A DNA stretch of 64,000 nucleotides from Pelosinus fermentans JBW45 (GTDB lineage: Bacteria > Bacillota > Negativicutes > DSM-13327): contig NZ_CP010978.1 in assembly GCF_000271665.2 (NCBI RefSeq), positions 1,706,501 to 1,770,500 of the forward strand, in the 5' to 3' direction. The notes beneath the pieces were generated by a model. That model was given only the letters and a program-made list of their open reading frames with translations, had not been told where the DNA came from and did not search any database. The position numbers and the translations under genes are program-made. The stretch's first letter is position 1; each line of letters opens with the position of its first letter. Shown in pieces: positions 37,498-45,617 of the stretch.

Positions 37498-37574
37498 TTT
37501 AACTGATAGATCGTACATCCTTATCACTGACATTTATAGATCTCTGCAATGATTAAGGGAAGATGGAGGATTAT

Positions 37575-38357
37575 ATGTTTAAGCCAGTTAAAACAAAAAA
37601 AGTATATGAAGAAGTAATTGAACAAATTAAGCAGCTTATTGTTATCGGGGAATTGCAGCCAGGTGACAAATTATTATCGGAACGTGAATTATCAGAGAAA
37701 CTAAATGTTAGTCGCGCTTCTATACGAGAAGCATTCAGCGCACTAGAAATAATGGGGATTATAACGATACGTCCAGGAGAAGGCAGTTTTGTACGTCAGG
37801 TGTCTTTTGAAGGAATGCTTGAACCATTATCTTTTTTATTACATGTAAACGTTGATGATGCAATGAATTTATTGGAAGTAAGAAAAACTTTAGAAGTTGA
37901 AATTGCCGCGTTAGCCGCTGCTCGTGCTACACCAGAAGATATAGAAGAGATGCGTGCTGCCCTGCATCGCATGGTAGATGAAGTGAATGATGGAGAAGTG
38001 GGTGACAAGGCAGATGCAGATTTTCATTTTGCTATACTGAAAGCCGCCCATAATCCTATTATGATTAAATTAATGGGGGCTGTTTCTGATCTAATGAATA
38101 GTACCTATCGATTCTCCAGACAAAAAATTTTTATGGAAGAAAATATGCAGAATGTTTTGTATGATTCACATTGTTCCATTTTTCATGCAATTGAACAGAA
38201 AAAACCTAGTCAGGCTCGAAAAACAATGGGAAAACATATAACGATGGTAGAAGAATCATTAATTCAGCTCAAACGAGGTGGAATAACATCCTTAACTAAG
38301 AATGAAAAGAGCTTTGTACACAATAATATAAAAGCAGATTTTGGCTTTCCATCCTAA
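37575..38357 (+). CDS. FadR-subfamily GntR regulator of lactate genes (LutR/LldR-like)
   Basis: A 260-residue regulator. The N-terminal winged helix (about 5-75) has the GntR signature LQPGDKLLSERELSEKLNVS and the FCD-type all-helical sensor domain follows, with the metal/acid-binding residues in ADFHFAILKAAHNPI. The ATG at 37575 has GGAGG six bases upstream. The two TGGTCnGACCA sites in the lut-lctP region match this family, so it probably represses both promoters and is released by lactate. Ligand assignment is inferred from position. Confidence 0.88.
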   Translation: MFKPVKTKKVYEEVIEQIKQLIVIGELQPGDKLLSERELSEKLNVSRASIREAFSALEIMGIITIRPGEGSFVRQVSFEGMLEPLSFLLHVNVDDAMNLLEVRKTLEVEIAALAAARATPEDIEEMRAALHRMVDEVNDGEVGDKADADFHFAILKAAHNPIMIKLMGAVSDLMNSTYRFSRQKIFMEENMQNVLYDSHCSIFHAIEQKKPSQARKTMGKHITMVEESLIQLKRGGITSLTKNEKSFVHNNIKADFGFPS

Positions 38358-38377
38358 AAGGTTGGAGAGCTTTTTTT
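38344..38377 (+). terminator. Terminator overlapping the regulator's stop codon
   Basis: GCTTTCCATCC pairs with GGTTGGAGAGC (one G-T pair and one mismatch) and is followed by seven T's. The stem includes the last codons of the regulator. Confidence 0.75.
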
Positions 38378-38423
38378 AGATAAAAACATGTATGCTGAAT
38401 AGGGATTTCTAGCAAACTAACTA

Positions 38424-38452
38424 TTGTCATCAAGAGAGAGAAGCGCTATAAT
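38424..38452 (+). promoter_or_regulatory. Sigma-70 promoter of the NiaP-like transporter
   Basis: TTGTCA, 17 bases, TATAAT. The -35 box coincides with a TTG that could be misread as the gene start. A segment just downstream with AGACA-type half sites (ACAAGACAGATGT, 38465-38477) might be a NiaR site, but I could not define a palindrome. Confidence 0.7.
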
Positions 38453-38495
38453 ACATACATATGACAAGACAGATGTTATTACTTTGGAGGGCTTT

Positions 38496-39815
38496 ATGGA
38501 TATTATTACTCGATTAGAAAATGTGCCTGTGACAAAATTTCATTATCGTTTATTAGTAATTACGGGACTGGGATGGATGTTTGATGCCATGGACACAGGC
38601 ATTATTGCTTTTGTTCTTCCTACGCTTGCAAAAGTATGGGGGCTGACTAGTACTCAAGTTGGATATATCGGCAGTATTGGCTTGGTGGGGATGGCATTAG
38701 GAGCTGTATTATCTGGGTCTATGGCAGATCGTTTTGGTCGTAAGAAAGTATTTTCAGCTACTCTTGTTATGTATAGTGTAGCTACAGGCTTGTGTGGATT
38801 GGCATGGAACTTTGAATCCTTATTATTGTTTCGGTTTTTGGTAGGCTTCGGCTTAGGTGGGCAACTTCCAGTAGCAGTTACCCTAGTAAGTGAATATGCG
38901 CCGCCTACAGCTAGAGGACGTTTTGTAGTATTATTAGAAAGCTTTTGGGGGATCGGTTGGTTAGTTGCAGCTTTAATCTCTTATCTGGTCATTCCTAGCT
39001 ATGGGTGGAATATCGCTTTTTTTATTGGTGCATTACCTGCTTTATATGTTTTTAAGGTTTGGAAGTCAGTACCAGAGTCAATTCCTTATTTGCTAGGCAA
39101 GGGAAAAGTTAAGGAGGCTCATGATCTAGTTAGTAAACTGGAAGAGTATGCAGGAATAAAGCCTGCTGCCAGTATAATTGCGCCAGAGAATAAAGATATA
39201 ACACCAGCTGTTTTTGCAGATCTCTGGAAAGCGCAGTTTATTAAAAGGACAATTATGTTGTGGATATTATGGTTTGGCATTGTGTATTCCTATTATGGAA
39301 TATTTACTTGGCTGCCTTCATTAATGGTAGGGCAGGGCTATACTGTTATTAAAACTTTTGAATATGTTCTAGTTATGACATTAGCCCAATTGCCAGGATA
39401 TTTTGCTGCAGCCTATCTCGTAGATCGTATAGGGCGCAAAGCTACTTTATCCGGTTTTTTAGCGGCTTGTGCTGTATGTGCTTATTTCTTTGGACAGGGA
39501 GGAAATGCAGCTACTGTATTATGGTGGGGCAGTATGATGTCATTTTTCAATTTAGGAGCATGGGGAGTCGTATATACCTATACTCCAGAGTTGTATCCTA
39601 CTAAAGTTCGTGCTTATGGGTCTGGTTGGGCAGCTGCTGTAGGTCGCATTGGCGGCATTTTGGCACCTACGGTTGTCGGTTATATGATATCTGGGAATGA
39701 CGGCTTTAGTAAGGTGTTTATGATGTTTACCATTGTGATGTTAGGAGTAGCAGTTATCGTTTGGTTTTTAGGAGAAGAGACAAAAGGCAAGTCTTTGCAA
39801 GAAATTAGCAGCTAA
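38496..39815 (+). CDS. niaP: NiaP-like MFS transporter, probable niacin uptake
   Basis: A 439-residue 12-helix MFS permease. It resembles B. subtilis NiaP (YceI): GLGWMFDAMDTGIIAF, ADRFGRKKVF, LLESFWGIGWLVAALISY, FEYVLVMTLAQLPGYF and NLGAWGVVYTYTPELYP are near-identical blocks as I recall them. The ATG at 38496 has GGAGG five bases upstream, and the promoter lies where a longer frame would begin. NiaR at 31906 is the likely repressor. Other acids (such as benzoate-type substrates of related carriers) cannot be excluded. Confidence 0.8.
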   Translation: MDIITRLENVPVTKFHYRLLVITGLGWMFDAMDTGIIAFVLPTLAKVWGLTSTQVGYIGSIGLVGMALGAVLSGSMADRFGRKKVFSATLVMYSVATGLCGLAWNFESLLLFRFLVGFGLGGQLPVAVTLVSEYAPPTARGRFVVLLESFWGIGWLVAALISYLVIPSYGWNIAFFIGALPALYVFKVWKSVPESIPYLLGKGKVKEAHDLVSKLEEYAGIKPAASIIAPENKDITPAVFADLWKAQFIKRTIMLWILWFGIVYSYYGIFTWLPSLMVGQGYTVIKTFEYVLVMTLAQLPGYFAAAYLVDRIGRKATLSGFLAACAVCAYFFGQGGNAATVLWWGSMMSFFNLGAWGVVYTYTPELYPTKVRAYGSGWAAAVGRIGGILAPTVVGYMISGNDGFSKVFMMFTIVMLGVAVIVWFLGEETKGKSLQEISS

Positions 39816-39885
39816 GTCTTAGTTGTTGCCTACCTGCTGTTTTTGATGCTATAATAACGTATCATTAGGGTAAGGTGGTTTTGAT

Positions 39886-40275
39886 ATGGGAATTAATATG
39901 TTGATTGGGTTAATAGCTGCGTATTTTATATATAATGATGCAAAAAAACTAGGACAGCCTTTTTTTACCTCGCTATTATGGGCTGTAGCTAGTATTCCGA
40001 TGCCGATTGTAATTGTCCCCTTATATTTGTTACTTGGTCGTAAACCCAACATAGACAGGCAGCGGAACGCCGATCCAGATATTATTGATGTAGAAGCAAC
40101 TGTGGTAGAAGAGACGACCCCTTGTCCTATGTGTGGCAGTAAGGTCCAGGAAAGTTTTTTAGTATGTCCTTATTGTAAGCATACTTTGCAGTTAAAATGT
40201 CAGTCTTGTGGGAATGAGATAGAGCGGGAATCTAAAGTTTGCCCTTATTGTCAGGCTCACATCGATTATAAATGA
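39886..40275 (+). CDS. Membrane protein with double zinc ribbon
   Basis: A 129-residue protein. Two hydrophobic helices (about 3-17 and 25-46) are followed by a linker and two CxxC...CxxC zinc ribbons (CPMCGSKV...CPYCKHTL and CQSCGNEI...CPYCQAHI). The function is unknown; such architecture is seen in small membrane proteins of unknown role. The first part resembles the PLDc_N/YIIP-like short membrane region found in many small proteins. Confidence 0.75.
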   Translation: MGINMLIGLIAAYFIYNDAKKLGQPFFTSLLWAVASIPMPIVIVPLYLLLGRKPNIDRQRNADPDIIDVEATVVEETTPCPMCGSKVQESFLVCPYCKHTLQLKCQSCGNEIERESKVCPYCQAHIDYK

Positions 40276-40356
40276 TGATAGCTTACATCGACAATTGATT
40301 AGACAGGGTATTAGTTTTATGATATAATAAGTTTTGTGGTTTAAACTCATTAATGT

Positions 40357-40431
40357 GCGCCCGTAGCTCAGGGGATAGAGCATTGGCCTCCGAAGCCATG
40401 TGCGCAGGTTCGATTCCTGCCGGGCGCACCA
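40357..40431 (+). tRNA. tRNA-Arg (anticodon CCG)
   Basis: Acceptor GCGCCCG pairs with CGGGCGC, anticodon loop CTCCGAA, T-loop GTTCGATTC and encoded CCA. 75 bases. A TATAAT box lies at 40323-40328. The accessory patch starts directly after this gene. Confidence 0.97.
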
Positions 40432-40925
40432 TAAGTATCCTCAAGGGATATAGCGACATTTTAAGAGCATAAAACTAATTCCCATGCGTAAAACTCTAGA
40501 CAACTCTAGGGTTTATTTTTGTTCTCCTCGTAGAATATAGGAGGAGTGAATAGGATGGATTTAGGACACGCAAAAAGAATATTTTAGACCTCACTGAAGT
40601 CACCACAGGGATATTCGAGAGTTTCTCATAGTATTAAGAAGCCTAACTATGGCTGGCTTGAGCAACCACCAAAGGCAAACTGCAAAGAATGAACTATGAA
40701 TAACTAGCAAAAAGCCCCGCCGAAGGGCTTTTACATTTTTAGAACAGTAATCACTATATCTCCAGAGTATGTGTCGATGAAGGCATATGGTGGCTCTCAA
40801 ACATTAAATACTGCCAGATGATTATCTACATGACACCGATGCTACCATTGGACCATTTTAGAAGAATTTCTCCCTGGTGGTTTTGTATGCTATAATGTCA
40901 TAAAATAGGAAGGGGGAAATAAAAG
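40432..40925. other. Gene-poor stretch after tRNA-Arg
   Basis: No supported gene in about 490 bases. It holds the tRNA terminator, a ten-codon open frame with a good ribosome site (MDLGHAKRIF at 40555) that stops at once, a GGAGGAG/CTCCTC hairpin (about 40523-40548) and a terminator-like hairpin AAAAGCCC/GGGCTTTT (40710-40732). On the minus strand, protein-like words (PPYAFIDTYSGDIVITV) occur near 40735-40800 without a start. The region looks like debris of lost genes. A TATAAT box at 40891 serves the LysE gene. Confidence 0.5.
40491..40520 (+). terminator. Terminator of tRNA-Arg
   Basis: AAACTCTAGA pairs with TCTAGGGTTT (one G-T pair) over a four-base loop, followed by ATTTTTG. Confidence 0.7.
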
Positions 40926-41558
40926 ATGGACTTTTACTCGATTATGTCTTTTCTGGGGGTATCTATATTACTTACCATAATGCCAGGACCAGATAATCTT
41001 TGCGTTCTAACTTATAGTATTTCAAAAGGCAAAAAAGCAGGTATGGCTTTGCTGCTTGGGCTGTGTACAGGTCTCATTGTTCATATTACGGCGGCCACTG
41101 TTGGGATATCAGCAATAATTTATCAATCGTCGTTGGCCTTTGCATTAATAAAATATGCTGGAGCAGCATACCTATTATTTTTGGCATATAAAACATTTCG
41201 TGAAGGTAAATTAAATTTCAATGACAATGCACAGAGGAGTGGCAGAGAGGTTAGTTTTAAATTGATATATAAAAGAGGAATAATTATGAACATCTTAAAT
41301 CCCAAAGTTTCATTGTTTTTTCTCGCATTTTTACCACAGTTTGTTGATAACTCTACAAGCGATGTTCCCAAACAAATGCTTATTTTTGGTTTTTTATTTT
41401 TGCTTCAAACTTTACTAATCTTTTGCCTAATGAATATTTTTGCAGGAAAATTAGGGTCGTATCTCTGTAAAAATCCAGTAATATCTGAAAAAATTAGCCT
41501 TTTACAAGGAACCTTGTTTGCGCTTCTCGGAGTGAAAATTGCGTTTAGCGAAAACTAG
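40926..41558 (+). CDS. LysE/RhtB-family amino acid exporter
   Basis: A 210-residue inner-membrane exporter with about six hydrophobic helices. The family signature MPGPDNLCVLTYSISKGKKAG is at residues 20-40 in shortened form, followed by LYKTF-type and NILNPKVSLFFLAFLPQFV. AGGAAGGGGG precedes the ATG. The substrate (an amino acid or homoserine lactone-like compound) is unknown. A second family member, on the other strand at 41847, has only moderate resemblance, so recent duplication is unlikely. Confidence 0.9.
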   Translation: MDFYSIMSFLGVSILLTIMPGPDNLCVLTYSISKGKKAGMALLLGLCTGLIVHITAATVGISAIIYQSSLAFALIKYAGAAYLLFLAYKTFREGKLNFNDNAQRSGREVSFKLIYKRGIIMNILNPKVSLFFLAFLPQFVDNSTSDVPKQMLIFGFLFLLQTLLIFCLMNIFAGKLGSYLCKNPVISEKISLLQGTLFALLGVKIAFSEN

Positions 41559-41784
41559 TAAAACTATTATAATAACTATTTAACGAAGATATAATCGGTC
41601 ATAATGGCGCTGAAATTGGTTTATGGTATAATTCTGGGCAACAATGAATAAATCTTCTGGTTATAAATATAGGCTTCGTCTGGCACCGAATTTTTTAGTG
41701 GCGTAACCTTCAGTCCATTGTCACAATTTTAAACTTATGACACTATAAAAGACAGACACTCATTTTTGAACTACATACTTTCCA

Positions 41785-41830
41785 ATAAAAAAAGAGCAAG
41801 ATTTACAGAGTGTTCCGTAAACCTTGCTCT
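41785..41830 (-). terminator. Terminator of the minus-strand LysE gene
   Basis: AGAGCAAGGTTTA pairs with TAAATCTTGCTCT (one mismatch) and is followed on the minus strand by TTTTTTTATTGG. It lies between the converging LysE-type genes. Confidence 0.8.
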
Positions 41831-41846
41831 AATGTTGCTTATAGAA

Positions 41847-42473
41847 CTATTTTTTATCTAAAGCTAGTTTCAAACCAAATGAAATCAGTAATACTCCAGT
41901 TACCTTTTGCATTCTGTTCTTAAATACGGGGTTATCAAAATATTTACGGATGTATCCAAGTGCGTATGCCAAAAAAATAAACCAAGCAAGTGATAGAATA
42001 ACTAAGATTACACCCAGCATAATGAGCTGTGGCATAACCGACTTTGATTGAACAACAAACTGCGGTAAAAATGTCAGATAGAAAATAACGGTTTTCGGAT
42101 TAAGAACATTAGCTAAAACTCCTTGCATGAAAATTTTCCATTTGTTCCCATGCTCTGTTGTTTCTTTATCTGTAGCATCGTACCCCTCTTGAGCGTCAGT
42201 CGCTCTAAACGATGTAACGCCAAGGTAAAATAGGTATGCCGCTCCAATGTACTTAACTATATCAAATAAAAAAGCTGATTTTGCAATGATTGCCGATAGA
42301 CCTAATACTGCGGTAGTCGTATGAATAATTAATCCTGCCGCTATTCCGCAAGCAGTGATTTCTCCTGCTTTGCGTCCATTTGCTAAAGTTGTTTTCATAA
42401 TCAGCGTAAAGTCAGCACCAGGCATCATGATAAACGCCATAGCTATGAAACAGTAAAGTATCAGATTATCCAT
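41847..42473 (-). CDS. LysE/RhtB-family amino acid exporter
   Basis: A 208-residue exporter with six hydrophobic helices. Motifs MMPGADFTLIMKTTLANGRKAG in part, GAAYLFYLGVTSFR and NVLNPKTVIFYLTFLPQFV are typical. The proline-glycine-proline of the family signature reads PGA here, with Pro replaced by Ala. GTAGGAGG precedes the ATG on its strand. Substrate unknown. Confidence 0.9.
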   Translation of the reverse strand: MDNLILYCFIAMAFIMMPGADFTLIMKTTLANGRKAGEITACGIAAGLIIHTTTAVLGLSAIIAKSAFLFDIVKYIGAAYLFYLGVTSFRATDAQEGYDATDKETTEHGNKWKIFMQGVLANVLNPKTVIFYLTFLPQFVVQSKSVMPQLIMLGVILVILSLAWFIFLAYALGYIRKYFDNPVFKNRMQKVTGVLLISFGLKLALDKK

Positions 42474-42645
42474 AGTGTACCTCCTACTAAAAACCTCAAC
42501 ACTTTTATTATTTACAATTCTAACATAGAAACTTCAATATGACTATATTAAAAAATATAGAATGTTCTTAGAAAAGTATCTAATGTCTTGACTTTTGACA
42601 ACTTTTCGCCTAACATACGGAAGTCCTTCAATAAGGAGAACTTTA

Positions 42646-42828
42646 ATGCCAATGAAAAATTATTATGCTGTCAAGAAAGGCAGAGTCCCTGGGGTTTACA
42701 CCACGTGGGAAGAGTGTCAACAACAAGTTAAAAATCACCACCTTGCTCTTATGAGTTTGACGATATTTTTGTGTTTTATCACTTTTAACACCTCAAAAAC
42801 ATATTATGTTATAACAAGGAGGTGTTAA
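42646..42828 (+). pseudogene. Truncated RNase H1 N-terminal (viroplasmin-like) domain
   Basis: The first 30 codons (MKNYYAVKKGRVPGVYTTWE, then ECQQQVKN) match the caulimovirus viroplasmin/RNase HI N-terminal domain, which binds RNA-DNA hybrids. The domain's second half and the whole RNase H catalytic domain are missing; the sequence continues as unrelated hydrophobic codons to a stop. AAGGAGAA still precedes the ATG. It is a 5' remnant of an rnhA-type gene. Confidence 0.7.
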
Positions 42829-42831
42829 TTT

Positions 42832-42969
42832 ATGTCACACGGAAATTGCCACGAAGAAGAAAATAAAATAGAAAGATTAGAACTTGAAGTCGAAGAGATA
42901 GAAAGAATAGAACGCGAGCTCTTTCGAATAATTCGTGAATTGGCTGATAAAGATGATTGTCATAGATAA
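42832..42969 (+). CDS. Small charged helical protein, 45 residues
   Basis: An open frame with a perfect ribosome site (AAGGAGGTG) eight bases before the ATG. The protein is rich in Glu, Arg and Ile in heptad-like order (ENKIERLELEVEEIERIERE) and likely forms one long helix or coiled coil. It ends DKDDCHR, and His/Cys occur near both ends (SHGNCHEEE), which might bind metal. It is followed by a terminator hairpin. Family not recognised. Confidence 0.6.
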   Translation: MSHGNCHEEENKIERLELEVEEIERIERELFRIIRELADKDDCHR

Positions 42970-42980
42970 CTTTTAGGTTA

Positions 42981-43010
42981 GCCCGCCAGTGTAATTGGCG
43001 GACTTTACAT
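42981..43010 (+). terminator. Intrinsic terminator after the 45-residue gene
   Basis: GCCCGCCA pairs with TGGCGGAC (one mismatch) over a seven-base loop, followed by TTT. Confidence 0.5.
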
Positions 43011-43124
43011 ATGTATTTTTTCTTGTGCCCCGTTTTTATTCCAAATAATACTATCTTCAATTTTAAAAGAGAATTGCTTGGCTTTGGCAAGAGAAAAGCT
43101 GTCGTCAGCGATATTATGATATGC

Positions 43125-43170
43125 TACCCCTATATAGGACACTGAAATATAAAAGTCCTATATGGGGGTA
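43125..43170 (+). promoter_or_regulatory. Hairpin at the IS left end covering the orfA ribosome site
   Basis: TACCCCTATATAGGAC pairs with GTCCTATATGGGGGTA (one mismatch) over a 14-base loop. The right arm contains the GGGGG that would act as orfA ribosome site, seven bases before the ATG at 43176. Transcripts entering from outside would fold this and hide the site, while a transcript starting inside would not. Confidence 0.65.
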
Positions 43171-43175
43171 TTTCT

Positions 43176-43862
43176 ATGTCTAGAAAAAGTAAGATTGATC
43201 CAGTAGAAAAAGTAAAAATTGTTGAACGATACCTGAATGGCAAAATTGGCATTAGACAAGCGGGAAGAATTGCAAACATAGCCTACCAAAGTGTGCAGAG
43301 ATGGGTGCGAATATATAAAGCAGAAGGTCCTATCGGATTGCTTAATCAAACCAAGAACCGAAGTTATTCAAAAACGTTAAAGATGAATGCGGTTAATGAC
43401 TATCTGAGTGGAAAAGGATCACTTGGTGACATTTGTCAAAAGTACGATATTCGTTCTAACAAGCAACTTTGTGATTGGATAAAGGTGTATAATTCTGGTG
43501 GAATACTTAAAGAATCCACTGGAGGTACATACATGACAAAAGCAAGAACAACAACTCCTGAAGAACGATTACAGGTAGTCAAGGATTGTTTAATGAATGA
43601 TAAAAACTATGGAGCAATGGCAAGCAAATACAATTGTTCTTATCAACAGATTCGAAACTGGGTCAAAAAGTATGAAGATATGGGAAGGGCTGGACTTGAA
43701 GACAGACGTGGTCACCGTGTTGGTTCGCAGCCAAGTCGTAGTCCAGAAGAAGAGCTACGGGATAAGATTGCAGAGTTGGAACGAATGAACACCGATCTAC
43801 AAATGGAGAATGATCTGTTAAAAAAAGTCAGGGAACTGGAGAGGAGGGATCACTATCTTTAG
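43176..43862 (+). CDS. IS3-family OrfA (DNA-binding transposase subunit)
   Basis: A 228-residue protein with two tandem helix-turn-helix units (about 10-55, RQAGRIANIAYQSVQRWVR; and 125-170, YGAMASKYNCSYQQIRNWV), typical of the IS150-like branch. A leucine-zipper-like C-terminus follows (IAELERMNTDLQMENDLLKK). It recognises the element ends and is fused to OrfB by frameshifting to make the active transposase. Confidence 0.92.
   Translation: MSRKSKIDPVEKVKIVERYLNGKIGIRQAGRIANIAYQSVQRWVRIYKAEGPIGLLNQTKNRSYSKTLKMNAVNDYLSGKGSLGDICQKYDIRSNKQLCDWIKVYNSGGILKESTGGTYMTKARTTTPEERLQVVKDCLMNDKNYGAMASKYNCSYQQIRNWVKKYEDMGRAGLEDRRGHRVGSQPSRSPEEELRDKIAELERMNTDLQMENDLLKKVRELERRDHYL
43820..43827 (+). other. 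Probable -1 programmed frameshift site
   Basis: Seven A's then G lie in the orfA frame as TTA-AAA-AAA-G. A slip of one base back enters the orfB frame, which is open from 43814. GGAGAGGAGGG follows ten bases later. A-runs of this kind drive OrfAB fusion in IS3 elements. Confidence 0.75.
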
Positions 43863-44755
43863 TACAGTACCTTACAGCCTATATAGCTATCAAGGAATTA
43901 TCTTCAACCAAAGGCTATCCAACAAAAAAATTATGTAAATATCTTAAAATCACGCGCTCTGCTTATTATCGTTGGCTCAATCATCCAAAGAGTGATAGTG
44001 AAATTAAGAATGAACGTATTTCGGAAGAAATATATACTATCCATAAACAACATCCAGATATGGGATACCGCCGTATTCGTGATGAGCTGGATGTAAATTA
44101 CAAAATTGTTGTGAACGATAAACGCGTTCTTCGTATTTGCAGAAACAAAGGAATTCAATCCACCATTAAATGGAGACCAAAAAGTTGTACCAGATCTGCT
44201 CGAAATCCGGACCACATCGCAAAAAACTATTTAAACCGTGAATTCCACGCTGATATGCCTAATGAAAAATGGCTTACGGATGTTTCTGAATTCAAATATT
44301 ATATCGGTATTGAAGTTCACAAGATATATCTGAGTGCCATCCTGGATTTATACGACCGCAGAATTGTAGCCTTTAAAATTAGTAATCATAACGATAATCC
44401 ATTGGTTATGGATACTTTTGATGAAGCTGTTCGTTTGGAACCGGAGGCTCATCCGCTGTTCCACAGCGACCGTGGTTATCAATATACAAGTGCTCAATTC
44501 CATATGCGTTTAAAAGATCATCACATGAAGCAAAGTATGTCCAGAGTAGCCCATTGCATTGACAATGGACCAATGGAAGGATTTTGGGGAATTTTGAAAC
44601 GAGAAATGTATTATGGTCATCGTTTCACTAATAGAGATAATCTAGTGGAGGCTATAACTGATTACATAGATTACTACAATAATCGACGTCTGCAACGCAA
44701 GTTAAATGTAATGACACCAATGGCATACCATAATCATTATAGATTGGCAGCATAA
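43826..44755 (+). CDS. IS3-family OrfB (DDE transposase, made by frameshift)
   Basis: About 309 residues of rve-type integrase core in the -1 frame relative to orfA. An HTH_21 region (KQHPDMGYRRIRDEL) precedes the catalytic domain, with DDE residues in WLTDVSEF, FHSDRGYQY and the Glu of GILKREMYYG. There is no ATG or other good start near the frame's beginning; the first ATG (44060) would remove the N-terminal part, which supports frameshift expression. Confidence 0.9.
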   Translation, partial: SQGTGEEGSLSLVQYLTAYIAIKELSSTKGYPTKKLCKYLKITRSAYYRWLNHPKSDSEIKNERISEEIYTIHKQHPDMGYRRIRDELDVNYKIVVNDKRVLRICRNKGIQSTIKWRPKSCTRSARNPDHIAKNYLNREFHADMPNEKWLTDVSEFKYYIGIEVHKIYLSAILDLYDRRIVAFKISNHNDNPLVMDTFDEAVRLEPEAHPLFHSDRGYQYTSAQFHMRLKDHHMKQSMSRVAHCIDNGPMEGFWGILKREMYYGHRFTNRDNLVEAITDYIDYYNNRRLQRKLNVMTPMAYHNHYRLAA

Positions 44756-44866
44756 AAATATCGCCAACCGTTATCAGGCTGGCGATAGAAAAATTTATTA
44801 TTTTTTATTGTCCTCTTGACGGGTAGCACACCATTATTATATCGCTAATGCGACAGCCTCATCTAC

Positions 44867-45256
44867 TCATTTTAAAAACTTTATAGTAACATTATGGACG
44901 TATTTCATTTTAGTCGTAATTGGATCTTTGATAAAATTCGGTTCATCTGCAATCATGTTTTCAACAGTACTTTTTTCAAGAATTACATATGGCTTAACGA
45001 TTCCAAAAGGAGTATGTATTTCTGAAGAAAGTGCCCCAGCTTCAAGATGAGAAATGGTTGCTCCATTGAAATAAACAGTGTACTCACCAATGGTACTTTC
45101 GTTTAGGGTAATGCGTATCCCTATGTGGTTCTTCTTGTCAGACATTATTTTTTCGGCAATTGAATATAGCGAACTATGGTTATTCATAAACGCTTCAAAT
45201 GTACGCTTATAAAAAGGCATAAACTCTTCCTGCATTAACTTGTCGGCATCAGCCAT
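44867..45256 (-). CDS. Hypothetical protein, about 129 residues
   Basis: Not recognised. The ATG at 45256 (MADADKLMQEEFMPFYKRTF) has GGAGGGA six bases upstream on its strand; the frame also reaches 45271. The N-terminal third is helical, the rest alternates as beta-strand-like segments (IGIRITLNESTIGEYTVYF, IVKPYVILEK, VHNVTIKFLK). No signal or membrane helix. It is convergent with the IS element and 38 bases from its right end. Confidence 0.6.
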   Translation of the reverse strand: MADADKLMQEEFMPFYKRTFEAFMNNHSSLYSIAEKIMSDKKNHIGIRITLNESTIGEYTVYFNGATISHLEAGALSSEIHTPFGIVKPYVILEKSTVENMIADEPNFIKDPITTKMKYVHNVTIKFLK

Positions 45257-45345
45257 ATATGATCCCTCCATAAATTTGTTGTTTTTTTATTCTAACCCAT
45301 AATCAAATTATTATTTGCTCATAAATAAAAAAGGAGACTAACATC

Positions 45346-45599
45346 ATGAAAATAATAAGAATATTACAGCCGTGGGCGAGTCCAATCGCCCGCGGTGCTA
45401 AAAAGATAGAAACTAGATTAGGCAGCTAACTACAGATGCTATACATCCAGGAAAACTATACCCAGTATGGACCTGTTTATTTCTATGGTGGAAAAAGAAA
45501 AAAAGAATAGCAGCGGTCTTAGAAAATGACATGAAGGTTATTGGGATTGGTAATAACCATGAATCCTATAATAAAATCAGTCCTGTTGAGGCAAATTAA
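45346..45599 (+). pseudogene. ASCH-domain gene remnant
   Basis: AAGGAGA precedes an ATG whose 27 codons (MKIIRILQPWASPIARGAKK, then IETRLGS) match the ASCH-domain start, where PWA and G-K-IETR form the RNA-binding core. The frame ends at TAA 45427-45429. Protein-like sequence continues in another frame (HPGKLYPVW, then LENDMKVIGIGNNHESYNKI) to 45599. A frameshift or deletion is the simplest explanation. Confidence 0.6.
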
Positions 45600-45617
45600 T
45601 AGAAAGGAGGAATGTAA

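Larger units (their letters stand above)
43120..44830 (+). mobile_element. IS3-family insertion sequence (IS150-like group)
   Basis: About 1.7 kb. The ends are imperfect inverted repeats: left TGCTACCCCTATATAGGACA (from 43122) and right, read inward, TGCTACCCGTCAAGAGGACA (to 44828), sharing TGCTACCC and AGGACA. One more base pair at each end (TA/TG) might belong. It carries orfA and orfB linked by a probable -1 frameshift. I found no target-site duplication, so an old insertion or loss of one flank is possible. The reading frames look intact. Confidence 0.9.

Noticed and set aside
38424-38495. N-terminal extension of the NiaP-like transporter from a TTG
   Set aside because: The TTG is the -35 box of a near-consensus promoter, and a good ribosome site precedes the ATG at 38496.
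40600-40800. 66-residue minus-strand frame after tRNA-Arg
   Set aside because: It has no ribosome site and passes through a terminator-like hairpin. Protein-like words occur in another frame, so debris is more likely.
42830-43090. 86-residue minus-strand frame
   Set aside because: It is opposite a plus-strand gene with an excellent ribosome site (42832-42969) and its own sequence is not protein-like.
43110-44845. Target-site duplication around the IS3 element
   Set aside because: The flanking three to four bases do not match under any of the plausible end positions.
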